The notes under the pieces: generated by a model
What the model was told of the DNA's origin: nothing
Seen by the model: the letters and a program-made list of their open reading frames with translations, nothing else
Databases searched by the model: none
NCBI RefSeq assembly: GCF_900128475.1
Contig: NZ_LT635839.1
Span: 662,807-726,806, forward strand
DNA length: 64,000 bases
Reading direction: 5' to 3'
Origin: Mediterranea massiliensis
Lineage (GTDB): Bacteria > Bacteroidota > Bacteroidia > Bacteroidales > Bacteroidaceae
Program-made: the position numbers and the translations under genes
Part shown: positions 43,509 to 53,136 of the stretch, piece after piece
How the letters are laid out: every line of letters starts with the position of its first letter
Numbering within the stretch: position 1 is the stretch's first letter

Positions 43509-45482
43509 TTATGCGTCAATGTTGGCGTATGTTGCATTCTTTTCGATGAATTCGCGTCGCGGGCCTACGTCTTCGCCCATCAGCATGGAGAAGATGTAGT
43601 CGGCCTCGGCGGCATTCTCGATGTTGACTTGCTTCAGCATGCGGTTTTCGGGGTTCATGGTCGTCTCCCACAGCTGTTCGGGGTTCATTTCACCCAAACC
43701 TTTGTAGCGCTGGGTGTGGATGGCATTCTCCGAACCGCCGCCGTAGGTGTCGATAAACCGCTGGCGCTGCTGGTCGGTCCAGCAGTATTCCTTCACCTTA
43801 CCCTTAGTGCAGAGGTAGAGCGGGGGGGTGGCGATGTAAAGGTAGCCTTGCTGGATGACTTGCGGGAAGTAGCGGAAGAAGAGGGTCATGATCAGCGTGT
43901 CGATGTGCGAACCATCGACATCGGCATCGGTCATGATGATGACCTTCTTGTAGCGCAGCTTGTCGATGTTGGCTTCCTTGCTGTCTTCGCCGTTGAGGCC
44001 GAAGCGGATGCCCAGTGCCTGGATGATGTTGTTCACCTCGTCGCTTTCGAAGGCTTTGTGCCACATGGCTTTCTCTACGTTCAGAATCTTACCGCGCAGG
44101 GGCAGGATGGCCTGGAAGGTGCGGTTGCGGCCCTGCTTGGCCGATCCGCCTGCCGAGTCACCCTCGACGAGGAACAGTTCGCATTCGTCGGGGTCCTTGC
44201 TGGAGCAGTCGGCCAGTTTGCCCGGCATACCTCCGCCGCTCATGGGCGACTTGCGTTGTACTGACTCGCGTGCCTTGCGGGCGGCTACACGGGCGGTAGC
44301 GGCCAGTATCACCTTGTCTACGATCAGCTTGGCTTCTTTCGGATGCTCCTCCAGATAGTAGGTCAGGGCTTCGCCTACGGCCTGGTTGACGGCGCCGCTC
44401 ACTTCGCTGTTGCCCAGCTTCGTCTTGGTCTGTCCTTCAAACTGGGGTTCGGATACCTTGACGGAGATGACGGCGATGAGGCCTTCGCGGAAGTCCTCGC
44501 CCGAGATTTCGACTTTGGCTTTCTCCAGTTGCTTGGCGCAGGTGTCTTCGGCATATTTCTTCAGTACACGGGTCAGTGCGGCGCGGAAGCCGGCTTCGTG
44601 CGTACCGCCTTCCTTCGTGTTGATGTTGTTCACGTAGGAATGCAGGTTCTCGCGATAGCCCGTGTTATACATGATGGCGCACTCGATGGGTACGCCGGCC
44701 TTTTCGGTGTTCAGGTAGATGACGTCGTCGAAGAGCGGCGTGTTGTTGCTGTTCAGGTAGCGGACAAACTCTTTGACGCCTTCTTCGGAGTGGAATACTT
44801 CCTTCACGAACTCGCCGTTTTCTTCTTTCTGGCGGCGGTCGGTCAGCGTGATGCGGATGCCGGCGTTCAGATAGGCCAGTTCGCGCAGGCGGGCCTGCAG
44901 CGTGCTGTACTTGTATTCGGTGGTGGTGAAGATGCTTCCGTCCGGCCAGAAGGTCTGCTTGGTGCCGGTGAAGCCCGGATCGCAGGTGCCCACTTCCTTG
45001 ACGTCGTAGAGCGGCTTGCCGCATTCATACTCCTGCTGGTAGATTTTTCCGTTGCGGAATACCTGCGTCGTCATGTGCGTAGACAGGGCGTTGACGCACG
45101 ACACACCTACGCCGTGCAGACCGCCCGACACCTTATAGGAACCTTTGTCGAACTTGCCTCCGGCATGGAGCACGGTCATGACGACTTCCAGGGCCGATTT
45201 CTTTTCCTTGGCGTGGAAGTCCACGGGGATACCGCGGCCGTTATCTTGTACGGTAATGGAGTTGTCTTCGTTGATGGTTACTTCGATGTGGTCGCAGTAA
45301 CCGGCCATGGCTTCGTCGATGGCGTTGTCCACCACTTCGTATACCAGGTGGTGCAAACCGTTTTCGCTGATGTCGCCGATGTACATGGCGGGGCGTTTTC
45401 TCACCGCTTCCAGTCCTTCCAGCACTTGGATGTTGCTGGCCGAATAGTTGTTTTCACCGTTTATTTTTTCTTCTTCTGTCAT
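43509..45482 (-). CDS. gyrB: DNA gyrase subunit B
   Basis: GyrB (657 aa) is the ATPase subunit of gyrase, which adds negative supercoils to DNA. ATG 45482 (MTEEEKING) is chosen; the longer frame to 45512 overlaps a -7-like element. The GHKL ATPase domain has VDNAIDEA, DNGRGIP and GLHGVGVSCVNALS; the transducer domain follows; the TOPRIM domain has EGDSAGGSAKQGR, LPLRGKILNVEKA and TDADVDGSHI. The C-terminal QRYKGLGEMNPEQLWETTM is standard. ParE is the alternative, but the position beside rpsT, tRNA-Glu and recO and the total length favour GyrB. A terminator lies at 43429-43471. Confidence 0.95.
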   Translation of the reverse strand: MTEEEKINGENNYSASNIQVLEGLEAVRKRPAMYIGDISENGLHHLVYEVVDNAIDEAMAGYCDHIEVTINEDNSITVQDNGRGIPVDFHAKEKKSALEVVMTVLHAGGKFDKGSYKVSGGLHGVGVSCVNALSTHMTTQVFRNGKIYQQEYECGKPLYDVKEVGTCDPGFTGTKQTFWPDGSIFTTTEYKYSTLQARLRELAYLNAGIRITLTDRRQKEENGEFVKEVFHSEEGVKEFVRYLNSNNTPLFDDVIYLNTEKAGVPIECAIMYNTGYRENLHSYVNNINTKEGGTHEAGFRAALTRVLKKYAEDTCAKQLEKAKVEISGEDFREGLIAVISVKVSEPQFEGQTKTKLGNSEVSGAVNQAVGEALTYYLEEHPKEAKLIVDKVILAATARVAARKARESVQRKSPMSGGGMPGKLADCSSKDPDECELFLVEGDSAGGSAKQGRNRTFQAILPLRGKILNVEKAMWHKAFESDEVNNIIQALGIRFGLNGEDSKEANIDKLRYKKVIIMTDADVDGSHIDTLIMTLFFRYFPQVIQQGYLYIATPPLYLCTKGKVKEYCWTDQQRQRFIDTYGGGSENAIHTQRYKGLGEMNPEQLWETTMNPENRMLKQVNIENAAEADYIFSMLMGEDVGPRREFIEKNATYANIDA

Positions 45483-45509
45483 AAAATGGTCCTTATTGTA
45501 ATAACAGAG

Positions 45510-45517
45510 CAAAAATA
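45510..45517 (-). promoter_or_regulatory. Possible -7 element of gyrB
   Basis: TATTTTTG on the minus strand (45517-45510) fits TAnnTTTG and lies 27 bases before the chosen gyrB start. No clear -33 element. Confidence 0.45.
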
Positions 45518-45610
45518 GTGAAAATCTTTGGATTATGCCGTGCCGGCGTGTGAGTTTTTTGCGTCTGTGCAGCTTTTTTATTGGATGAGGAAAGTAAGGA
45601 CAGGTACAAA

Positions 45611-45644
45611 CGAGAAAGGCCGGATTCGGTATGAATCCAGCCTT
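45611..45644 (-). terminator. Terminator after rpsT
   Basis: AAGGCCGGATTC (45616-45627) pairs with GAATCCAGCCTT (45633-45644), 12 bp with one G-T pair and a 5-base loop. On the minus strand TTTCTCGTTT follows. Confidence 0.8.
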
Positions 45645-45676
45645 CTTTTCCTTATGCTGTTTTAAGTATAATTCTC

Positions 45677-45931
45677 TTAAGCGAGCTTATTGATGTGCAA
45701 AGCCAACTTTGATTTCAAGTTGTTAGCCTTGTTCTTGTGGATGATATTGGTCTTTGCCAACTTGTCCAACAGCTTAACCAAACCAGGATACATAGCAACA
45801 GCTGCAGCCTTGTCTGTAGTAGCACGAAGCTTACGAACAGCATTTCTCATGGTCTTGCCATAATATCTGTTGTGAAGTCTTCTCTTCTCTTCTTGTCTGA
45901 TTCTTTTCAGTGATGATTTATGATTTGCCAT
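45677..45931 (-). CDS. rpsT: 30S ribosomal protein S20
   Basis: S20 (84 aa) binds 16S rRNA early in 30S assembly. It has the basic start MANHKSSLKRIRQEEKRRLHN, TMRNAVRKLR, and the family end NIIHKNKANNLKSKLALHINK. The length and Lys/Arg content are normal. It is transcribed in the same direction as gyrB and the tRNA-Glu that lies 41 bases upstream. It ends at a clear terminator (45611-45644), so gyrB is a separate unit. Confidence 0.97.
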   Translation of the reverse strand: MANHKSSLKRIRQEEKRRLHNRYYGKTMRNAVRKLRATTDKAAAVAMYPGLVKLLDKLAKTNIIHKNKANNLKSKLALHINKLA

Positions 45932-45971
45932 CTCGACTAATCTTTTATAAATTCGTTTATCTTTTTAATTG

Positions 45972-46043
45972 TAGCCCGTGGGGGAATCGAACCCCCCTTT
46001 CAAGAATGAAAATCTTGCGTCCTAACCGATAGACGAACGGGCC
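45972..46043 (-). tRNA. tRNA-Glu (anticodon UUC)
   Basis: On the minus strand the 72-base gene starts GGCCCGT and ends ACGGGCTA; the acceptor arms pair (with G-U at the end), the T arm is GGGGGTTCGATTCCCCC, and the anticodon loop reads ATTTTCATT with anticodon TTC. The CCA end is not encoded. It lies between rpsT and the divergent recO. Confidence 0.95.
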
Positions 46044-46289
46044 ATCCTTTGGCAAGCGTTTCCGCTTTTGCAACCGCATTTCCTTTCGTTTGCGGATGCA
46101 AAGGTAGGAACTATTTTTGAACTGGCAAAATGTTCTTGATATTTTTTTTGCTTGTGTCCTTCTTCTTTTTGTTAGAGTTGTTTTGTATTTATCTGAAATA
46201 CAGGAATTTGTTTGCTTGATATTTTTTCTGCCGGACGAAACTTTTTTATTGTAGGAGGTGCGGGCGTAGGTACTTCTGTTCTTTTTTTG

Positions 46290-46297
46290 TAGCTTTG
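46290..46297 (+). promoter_or_regulatory. Probable -7 element of recO
   Basis: TAGCTTTG (46290-46297) fits TAnnTTTG, 22 bases before the recO start. The -33 region is weak. Confidence 0.5.
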
Positions 46298-46319
46298 TCA
46301 CTGGATAAAAAGAACTGGT

Positions 46320-47048
46320 ATGTTGCAGAAAACGCAGGGCATCGTGCTTCGGACGGTGAAATACAAGGATACGTCGTGGATAGCCGACGTCTATACGGAC
46401 GTGGCGGGGCGGGCATCGTTCCTGGTGCCGGTGCCCCGTTCGCGCAAGGCGGCTGTCAAGCCTGTCCTGTTTCAGCCTTTGGCTTTGGTGGAACTGGAGG
46501 CGGACTTCCGGCCGAACACTTCCATCTATCGGATCAAGGAGGCCAAGTCGTGGCATCCGTTCACGACCTTGCCCTACGACCCCTATAAGTCGGCCATTGC
46601 CCTGTTCCTTTCGGAGTTTTTGTGCAGGGCGGTGCGTGTCGAGTCGGACAACCAGTCGCTCTTTTCCTACTTGAGGCACTCCATCGTGTGGTTGGACGAG
46701 TGCCGTACGGGGTTTGCCAATTTCCATCTCGTGTTCCTCATGCGCCTGTCACGCTTCTTGGGACTTTATCCCAATCTGGAGGGGTACTCGTCGGGATGTT
46801 ACTTCGACCTGCTGAATGCCTGCTTCACTCCCCTGCGTCCGTCGGGGCATTCCTATTATATAGGCCCTGCCGAGGCGGAGCGGCTGACAACCCTGATGCG
46901 CATGAACTACGACACGATGCATCTGTTTGCGATGAACCGTGCCGAGCGCATGCGCTGCCTGGCCGTCATTGAGCAGTATTACCGTCTGCATCTGCCCGAT
47001 TTTCCCGAACTGAAGTCGCTCGAGGTGCTGAAGGAGCTTTTCGACTGA
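46320..47048 (+). CDS. recO: DNA repair protein RecO
   Basis: RecO (242 aa) works with RecR to load RecA on gapped DNA and anneals single strands. The N-terminal OB-fold starts MLQKTQGIVLRTVKYKDTSWIADVYT, followed by RASFLVPVPRS and PLALVELE. The C-terminal helical domain has FLSEFLCRAVR and FHLVFLMRLSRFLGLYPN. Zinc-binding Cys pairs are not evident, as in many Bacteroidetes RecO proteins. It ends 9 bases before the end of the convergent alpha-2-macroglobulin-like gene. Confidence 0.92.
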   Translation: MLQKTQGIVLRTVKYKDTSWIADVYTDVAGRASFLVPVPRSRKAAVKPVLFQPLALVELEADFRPNTSIYRIKEAKSWHPFTTLPYDPYKSAIALFLSEFLCRAVRVESDNQSLFSYLRHSIVWLDECRTGFANFHLVFLMRLSRFLGLYPNLEGYSSGCYFDLLNACFTPLRPSGHSYYIGPAEAERLTTLMRMNYDTMHLFAMNRAERMRCLAVIEQYYRLHLPDFPELKSLEVLKELFD

Positions 47049-47057
47049 CGTCAGTTC

Positions 47058-50000
47058 TCAATCAGCTACCTGCAAGGCCTCGCCAGCCGCCGAATGGGCG
47101 GCCATTTCGGGGGCGTAGGCACATTGGACGGTGGCAAGCCCCGGCTGGTAAGTACCTGCCTGCGATACGCGGCAGCTGTACTCCAATACATAAGTTCCCT
47201 TGCCCAAGTGGTCGAAGAAGAAGCGGGTCGAGGCATCTTTCGTCTCGGCATAGTAGCCGAATCCTCCTGCCCAGCGGTAGCCCGAGAGCGTGGCGGTCGG
47301 TTCGAGGCAGGCGGCACGGCTGTCCTTCAGCTGGACATAATCCATGGCACGGTCGAGGCGGAGCACAAGGCGGATGACCAGCTTGTCGCCCACGCGAAGG
47401 CCGCCTCCCTTTTCCAGCGGATGGAGTTCCGAACGGCCAAAGGCTGTTTTACGCTCGACAAAGCATTGCTTTTCGATGGACAAACCAGTGCTTTGTGCTC
47501 GGACATCAGCCACGGGCGAAAGATACTGGGCATAGACGGCTCCCCAAGCCATGCCTTCGTCGTGTTTCTCCACTTCGAGGGTGCGGGCTTTGAGGGCGGC
47601 GCTGCCTTCTTCGTAGGTTTCCTTGATGTATCCTAAGCCCTGCAACGGACGGACGGAAGTGTCGGTGGTGCGAAGGTGTTCGCGACCCAAGGTGAGGGTG
47701 ATGTCGCCACGGTCGGCCAGCCAGTTGCGACCGTTGCACAAGAGGGCATAGATGGCGTCTGCCGAGGCGACGGGCGTATTCCATTGGGTCGTCTGCTTCT
47801 GCTTCAGCAACCAGCGTTTCATCTCTTCCATAATAGTAGCGTTGCCTTCGAAGCGCGACAGGGCTTCCATGGCGGCCACGTGGGCGGTGACGGGCATCAT
47901 GCCCCAGCTATAATAGCCGTCGTTGAAGGCGAAGTGGGCTCCCATCGTCTTTTCCTGCACGAGGTGCTCTTTGAGCGAGGCTTCGAACGCTTCGGCATCG
48001 GCCTGGCGTTCAGCAGCTTGCAGGATGACGGCGGCTTGCGCCTTGCGTTGTATGGAGGCCGTCGTCAGCTGGCGGGGCAGAAGCGAGAGGAAGTAGCTTC
48101 GTACCTCCTTGTCGGCTTGCTTCATCGCGTCGGCATCCATAGCCAGCAGGTAGAGGTAGTCGAAAGCGTCAGGCGAAAGGGCGGTTATCTGCGTACCCTT
48201 GCGCTCGGCTTCACGCAGGCGTTTGTACTCCTTGAGGGCTTCCTGATGCAGGTAGGCAAAAGCACATTGCTTCATCGCCGAGGCATCGGCGTCGAGCGGG
48301 CTGCCTGTCAGCAGGGGCAGGCGCACAAGCAGGGTGGCGATGTAGGTGGTGATGTCGCGACTGCTGCCCATGCCTTTGTACCAGCTCCAGGCACCGTCTT
48401 CGCCTTGCAATTCCTTCAGGCGGATAAGAGCCGAGAGGGTGAGGTTGCGTTGGCGGTTGGCGTCGAACAGCTGTACGAGACGTTGCATGCGCTCCGTGTC
48501 CGAAGTGGCTTCGGCCAGCCAGGGCGTTTCGCTCAACAACATATTTTTTATATCCTCATTTTGCTCCAGACGGCTGAGGAAAGTTTCCTTGCTCTGCCCG
48601 CTGGCTTGCCAAGCCTCGATGACTTCGCGGATGCGGGGTTGCGACTGGGCAATGGCGGCGGCCAAGGTGTTGGCATAATAGGCTACGGCCCACGAGATGG
48701 CATTCTTGCCGTCGGGTTGCGTCAAGGAAGGCAGGGCCTGTATGGCCATCCAGGCAGGGTTGCCCGTCATCTCGACAGTCAGGCGCCGTTGGGTGGCGGT
48801 GGAGCTGTTGCGGTTGAACAACGTATCGAGGTGGAGCGTGCAGGCATCGTTACCCTTCAGGTCGAAGGTCAAGGTTTCCGTCACATATTTCTGATTGCTG
48901 AGCACGGGGAGGACATGCTGCTCGCCGTCGCTGAAGTTGCCTCCATCGGCCGTGAGGCGTACGCCCAGCAGGGGATAGCGGTCGTCCACATCGAAGGCGA
49001 AGCCGACGGCGGCGTTGCGGCCGGCTTCCGCTTCAAACTTTTCGCGGCGGGTCAGGATGACTTTTTCGGTTGTGGGGTCGAACAATTGTAATGTCACACG
49101 CCCTTTTATCGTGCCCTCGGTCAGGTTGCTCACCGTGGTGGCCACCTGTGCCTGGTCGCCCATGCGGAAGAAGCGTGGCAGGTTGGGGCGCAGCATGAAT
49201 TCCTTGGCGCTGACAACCGATGCTTCGAGCAGGCCTGTCTGCATGTCCTTCGTGTGGGTATAGCCGCGGAAGTTCCATCGGGTCAGGCTTTGCGGCAGGG
49301 TGAAGGCCACAACCACTTCGCCCCGTTCGTTGGTGCGGAGCTGGGGATAGAAGAAGGCCGTTTCGGCAAAGTTGGTGCGGAGGTCGGCATCGGGCTGGAG
49401 GGTTTCGGCGGTATTCACCACTTCTTCTTCGAACAAGACACCATCGGCCGCAGAAGGCGCGTAGGCGGCTTCTGCGGCAAGGCCGGCTTCTTCCTTCGTG
49501 TTGAAGAGGGCGTTGGATGCGGACTTCTGCAGGACGGTTCCTCTTACTAAAGTGGGCGTCCGGCTGGAGCCGTATCCTACAACAAGGGCATCATTGCGTA
49601 TCTCCATGACTTGGGGTACCAGCCACGGCGAGCAGAAGCGGTCGAACGACCAGCCGGGTACCTTCCAGTCGGGTATCGTGAAGTAGGGCGACAGGTAGAG
49701 GCGGCTGACCGTATTCAGACGTACATTGCGCCAGTCGAGTTGCGGAGCGAAGAAAACTCCCCACAACTGACGGTTGGGATAAAGCTTGTCGAGCGAAGCA
49801 TCGTACATCAACGCCAGCATCTCGGCCGAAGCGAGCAGGCCTTCGGGCGTGGTCACCACAAGACGCCATTCCTCTTCCTGGCCAGGACGCAGGCGGTCGC
49901 GGAAGACTTCCCACTTCATTTGCAGGGTGCGATTGGGCTGGGTACGCTTCAAGAAAGCGGTCCGGCTATACAGCTCGCCTCCCTTCAGCATATTGAACAG

Positions 50001-52874
50001 GAGGGTGACGCTTTCGTCATAACTTTCCAGGTAAGGCATCTCGACGCACATCAGGGTATCGGAGAGTTGCAACAGGCGGCTCTCCACACGTTTCCCACCT
50101 GTAAAGACATCCATCCACACCCAGGCATCCTTGAACGAAGTTCCCAGGCAGAAGGAGGCCTCTTCGCCAGCAGCCACCTCCATCTTCCGTTCGTGGAAGA
50201 AGAGGGGGGAGTGGACAGGCGGGCGTCGGTCTTCTGTCGAGAAGAGAACGAACGAAGCGGTGCTCTCCACCCGATGGCCCAACGAGTCGATAGCCCATGC
50301 CGTCAGGCGATAACGGCCTGAAGGTACTCCCTGCCACATGAGCGAGGGATTGTTCGTGCCAGTGATACATCCTCCGTTTAAGGTCGGCTTACCGTCCTTG
50401 GTCACCAGTTCACCTTCTTGCGTCTCAGGGTCGATGCGCCAGTCGGCAGTCAGCGTGAGCGGAGACATTTGGGGATTGGAGGCATGAATCATCCATTGGG
50501 TCGTGTCTTCCTTGCACACTTGCGTGGGAATGGATAGGCTCAGGTTGAATGCCTGCGAGCCAGCCGAAAGGGTGTAGGAGGCAGTTTGTGTTTCGCCTGC
50601 CTCGTCGGTAACGGCTGCTTCCACTTCGAATGTGTAGCTCTGCCACGGCTGGAGGGTTTTTCCAGATTCTCCTTCCAGCTGGATGTCGATGGCAAATCGG
50701 CCTTGCGCGTCAAGGCGTATCGTGTCGGCCTTCAGCGTCTTGTCCGTGTTCAGATAGCCGCGCAGGCGGTCGTAGCGTTTCAGGCTCCAGGCCAGCGGCA
50801 TCTCCTGAACAGAAGCCCCGCTGAAAGCCTTCACTTCGCCACGCAGAGTCACCGTCTCGCCCAGACAATAGGGAACGGTGACGGGCTGGAAGGTGATTTC
50901 GAACGTCGGGCGCTTGTATTCTTCCACCTGGAAGCGGGCGGCTCCCGATATCTGCTTTTCCTGAACACGCACCATGAACTGGCCGTTCAGGCAGGCGGAA
51001 GGCAAGGTGAAGTCGGCGGTAAAGGAGCCGAATTCGTTGGTTTGCACGCGTCGGGTGGCTATCTGTTTGAGGTTGGCATCGAGTAACTCCAAGTTTACCC
51101 ATTCACCTTCTACCACTTGGGCACTGTTTTTCCCTTTATGATAGACAACACCTTTCAAGTAAACGGTCTGACCAGGGCGGTAGATGCTTCGGTCGGTGAG
51201 GAGTGAAAGGTCATAGTGCGTATTCGTTGATGGTTGTGACGAGCGGCTCAAGTAAATGTTTGTAGCGGGAAGTGCCGTATCTGCTCCCTTGCTGAGGGTA
51301 TAGCAGGTATTATACGTATATGGGTCGAGCATAACGACTGCTTTTCCTTGGCCGTCGGTTACAACTTCCTTCAACAGGCGGCGGCTCTCTTCATCGTTCG
51401 ATGAATAGAAGCAGACGCGGACGTCCGCTTCGGCATGGCCGCTTTGGCCGTCGAGTGTGGTGATTTCCATTTGTCCGCCGCCCAGGTCGAGTGTCAGGGC
51501 CCGCAGGCGGCTCACGGGCAATAGGCAACGGCTTTTGCGTCCGTTCTTGCCTTGAGGCATGATTTCCACGACATAGACACCCGGCTCCTGAGGTACAGGC
51601 ATGGGCATATTTGTGATGCTTTCCAGATAAGGAAGATCAGCCTCCGACTTATGTTCGGCAGGCAGAGGAGTCAGGGTGAGTTGCCGACTATAGATGCGGC
51701 GGGGCGACCAACTACGGAAAGTCTTGTCGTTATCGCAATCATAGCGGTTAGAATAGCTGTTCAGGTTCGTGGCATAGATATTCAATGTGACAGGTGCCTC
51801 CATCGTACGATAGCGCACGCGTAAATCCAAGGTATCGCCAGGATAGCCGATGCCTTCGGCGGAAATAGCCAGTTGTGGCCGCAGGAGTTCGGCACGAAGC
51901 TGCTTCACCTGCCCGATGCGTGTATAGGAGGCATAGCGGCGGATGGCTTCGTCGCACAGGCGGATGGCTTCGCCCACACTGCGTCCTTCGCCTCCACGGC
52001 TCATCCATTGCGCCTTGCGCAGATAGACTTCGGCACACAAGGGGCGGTCGGCATAGCGAGTCATCAGGTCGTCGAGGGCTTGCAGATAAGCAGCCTCATC
52101 CTGCGAGGCACTTCCATTCTTCCACTCCCAATAGTCGAGTGTGGTCAGCAGGCAGGCATCCGCTCCGTCGGGGCGGGCGGCATATGTTTGCATGGTTTGC
52201 CGATAAAGGCTTTCGATGCGTGTATCGATCAATGAGTCTGCTCCGGCACCAGACATGGATTGCAAGGTGCTGATGGCCCTTCGTGCCAGCAGATGGTAAA
52301 GGTCGTGGCTGTAATAGGCACTCTGCTCGCCTTGTTCCACAAAGGGCACGTATGCATCGGTCGATGTCTTGAGAAGCAGATCCACGTTGGCCGTTGAAGC
52401 CAGGCTGTGCCGGTCTGTCTGCTCGACGAACTGGCGGGCCGTCCACTCGCGGATATCGGCAGGCTGGTTGTCTGTAACCAAGTCTGTCCGTGCGGCTATG
52501 GCGCGTCGGTTGCTCTGCCAATACTCCGCGTACTCGCTTGCCAGCAGGGAATGCAGGATGGCGCGGTCCGTTTCATCGGCTTCTGTGGCAACCCATTGCT
52601 CCATCTCGTTCAGTCGTGTATAGAGGCTGTCCGGCGTCAGACGTTCTTGAAATGCTGTCCGGCAGAGATAGGCCTTCAGCAGCTGGGGTGAGTTCTTTTC
52701 TGCCAGTGCCTTCCGATAGATATCGTCCGTCAGTTTTACGACGGTTTGCGGCAGGCTTTTTTCTTGTGCCTGCTTCACTTGCTTCCACAGCTTTTCGTAC
52801 GTTTGTGCTTGCATGCTCCCCGTCAGGCAGAGGCCGATGACAAGCAACCATCCCATGTGAGCCAATCGTTTCAT
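47058..52874 (-). CDS. Very large alpha-2-macroglobulin-family exported protein
   Basis: A 1938-aa exported protein; ATG 52874 (MKRLAHMGW) gives a signal peptide ending near SMQAQ. An N-terminal helical region (about 25-340) is followed by repeated MG domains, including an MG2-type segment (TDRSIYRPGQTVYLKGVVYH). The A2M core carries LTRWNFRGYTHTKD, and a C-terminal alpha/alpha toroid and receptor-like domain close it. No Cys-x-Glu-Gln thioester motif is seen. A stretch near residue 1165, ALVVGYGSSRTPTLVRG, resembles the plug start of SusC proteins. Bacterial A2M proteins trap or block proteases; without a thioester this one may work by another route. It is a single gene, separated from the upstream tiny-ORF unit by a terminator. 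Confidence 0.85.
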   Translation of the reverse strand: MKRLAHMGWLLVIGLCLTGSMQAQTYEKLWKQVKQAQEKSLPQTVVKLTDDIYRKALAEKNSPQLLKAYLCRTAFQERLTPDSLYTRLNEMEQWVATEADETDRAILHSLLASEYAEYWQSNRRAIAARTDLVTDNQPADIREWTARQFVEQTDRHSLASTANVDLLLKTSTDAYVPFVEQGEQSAYYSHDLYHLLARRAISTLQSMSGAGADSLIDTRIESLYRQTMQTYAARPDGADACLLTTLDYWEWKNGSASQDEAAYLQALDDLMTRYADRPLCAEVYLRKAQWMSRGGEGRSVGEAIRLCDEAIRRYASYTRIGQVKQLRAELLRPQLAISAEGIGYPGDTLDLRVRYRTMEAPVTLNIYATNLNSYSNRYDCDNDKTFRSWSPRRIYSRQLTLTPLPAEHKSEADLPYLESITNMPMPVPQEPGVYVVEIMPQGKNGRKSRCLLPVSRLRALTLDLGGGQMEITTLDGQSGHAEADVRVCFYSSNDEESRRLLKEVVTDGQGKAVVMLDPYTYNTCYTLSKGADTALPATNIYLSRSSQPSTNTHYDLSLLTDRSIYRPGQTVYLKGVVYHKGKNSAQVVEGEWVNLELLDANLKQIATRRVQTNEFGSFTADFTLPSACLNGQFMVRVQEKQISGAARFQVEEYKRPTFEITFQPVTVPYCLGETVTLRGEVKAFSGASVQEMPLAWSLKRYDRLRGYLNTDKTLKADTIRLDAQGRFAIDIQLEGESGKTLQPWQSYTFEVEAAVTDEAGETQTASYTLSAGSQAFNLSLSIPTQVCKEDTTQWMIHASNPQMSPLTLTADWRIDPETQEGELVTKDGKPTLNGGCITGTNNPSLMWQGVPSGRYRLTAWAIDSLGHRVESTASFVLFSTEDRRPPVHSPLFFHERKMEVAAGEEASFCLGTSFKDAWVWMDVFTGGKRVESRLLQLSDTLMCVEMPYLESYDESVTLLFNMLKGGELYSRTAFLKRTQPNRTLQMKWEVFRDRLRPGQEEEWRLVVTTPEGLLASAEMLALMYDASLDKLYPNRQLWGVFFAPQLDWRNVRLNTVSRLYLSPYFTIPDWKVPGWSFDRFCSPWLVPQVMEIRNDALVVGYGSSRTPTLVRGTVLQKSASNALFNTKEEAGLAAEAAYAPSAADGVLFEEEVVNTAETLQPDADLRTNFAETAFFYPQLRTNERGEVVVAFTLPQSLTRWNFRGYTHTKDMQTGLLEASVVSAKEFMLRPNLPRFFRMGDQAQVATTVSNLTEGTIKGRVTLQLFDPTTEKVILTRREKFEAEAGRNAAVGFAFDVDDRYPLLGVRLTADGGNFSDGEQHVLPVLSNQKYVTETLTFDLKGNDACTLHLDTLFNRNSSTATQRRLTVEMTGNPAWMAIQALPSLTQPDGKNAISWAVAYYANTLAAAIAQSQPRIREVIEAWQASGQSKETFLSRLEQNEDIKNMLLSETPWLAEATSDTERMQRLVQLFDANRQRNLTLSALIRLKELQGEDGAWSWYKGMGSSRDITTYIATLLVRLPLLTGSPLDADASAMKQCAFAYLHQEALKEYKRLREAERKGTQITALSPDAFDYLYLLAMDADAMKQADKEVRSYFLSLLPRQLTTASIQRKAQAAVILQAAERQADAEAFEASLKEHLVQEKTMGAHFAFNDGYYSWGMMPVTAHVAAMEALSRFEGNATIMEEMKRWLLKQKQTTQWNTPVASADAIYALLCNGRNWLADRGDITLTLGREHLRTTDTSVRPLQGLGYIKETYEEGSAALKARTLEVEKHDEGMAWGAVYAQYLSPVADVRAQSTGLSIEKQCFVERKTAFGRSELHPLEKGGGLRVGDKLVIRLVLRLDRAMDYVQLKDSRAACLEPTATLSGYRWAGGFGYYAETKDASTRFFFDHLGKGTYVLEYSCRVSQAGTYQPGLATVQCAYAPEMAAHSAAGEALQVAD

Positions 52875-52953
52875 AGTCATTTGGTTTTTAGCGTTTTTAC
52901 TTGGCTCGGACCGATTGGTATCGTTTGGAGTGTCCGAGCATATACCATTAGAG

Positions 52954-52961
52954 CAAAGTAA
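52954..52961 (-). promoter_or_regulatory. Weak -7-like sequence before the alpha-2-macroglobulin gene
   Basis: TTACTTTG on the minus strand (52961-52954) is one base away from TAnnTTTG and lies about 80 bases before the start codon. Confidence 0.35.
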
Positions 52962-53028
52962 GCAATAAAGGTTTAAAAAAACGAATGTTTTAACTGAAAA
53001 AGTATAAAACAATTCAGTAATGGCGTAT

Positions 53029-53065
53029 AAAAAAAAGGAGATGCATCACGTGGACGCATCTCCTT
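53029..53065 (-). terminator. Strong terminator of the tiny-ORF unit
   Basis: AAGGAGATGC (53035-53044) pairs with GCATCTCCTT (53056-53065) around an 11-base loop. On the minus strand an eight-T run follows (A-run 53029-53036 on the plus strand). Confidence 0.88.
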
Positions 53066-53136
53066 CTTATCTTTCGCTTTAAAAAATGAATGTACTCTAT
53101 TTGTTTCTCTCTCTCTCTTAGAAACTGAATTCTTTG

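Noticed and set aside
47676..49091. 471-aa ORF on the plus strand inside the alpha-2-macroglobulin-like gene
   Set aside because: Shadow frame; the minus-strand protein is coherent over the whole length.
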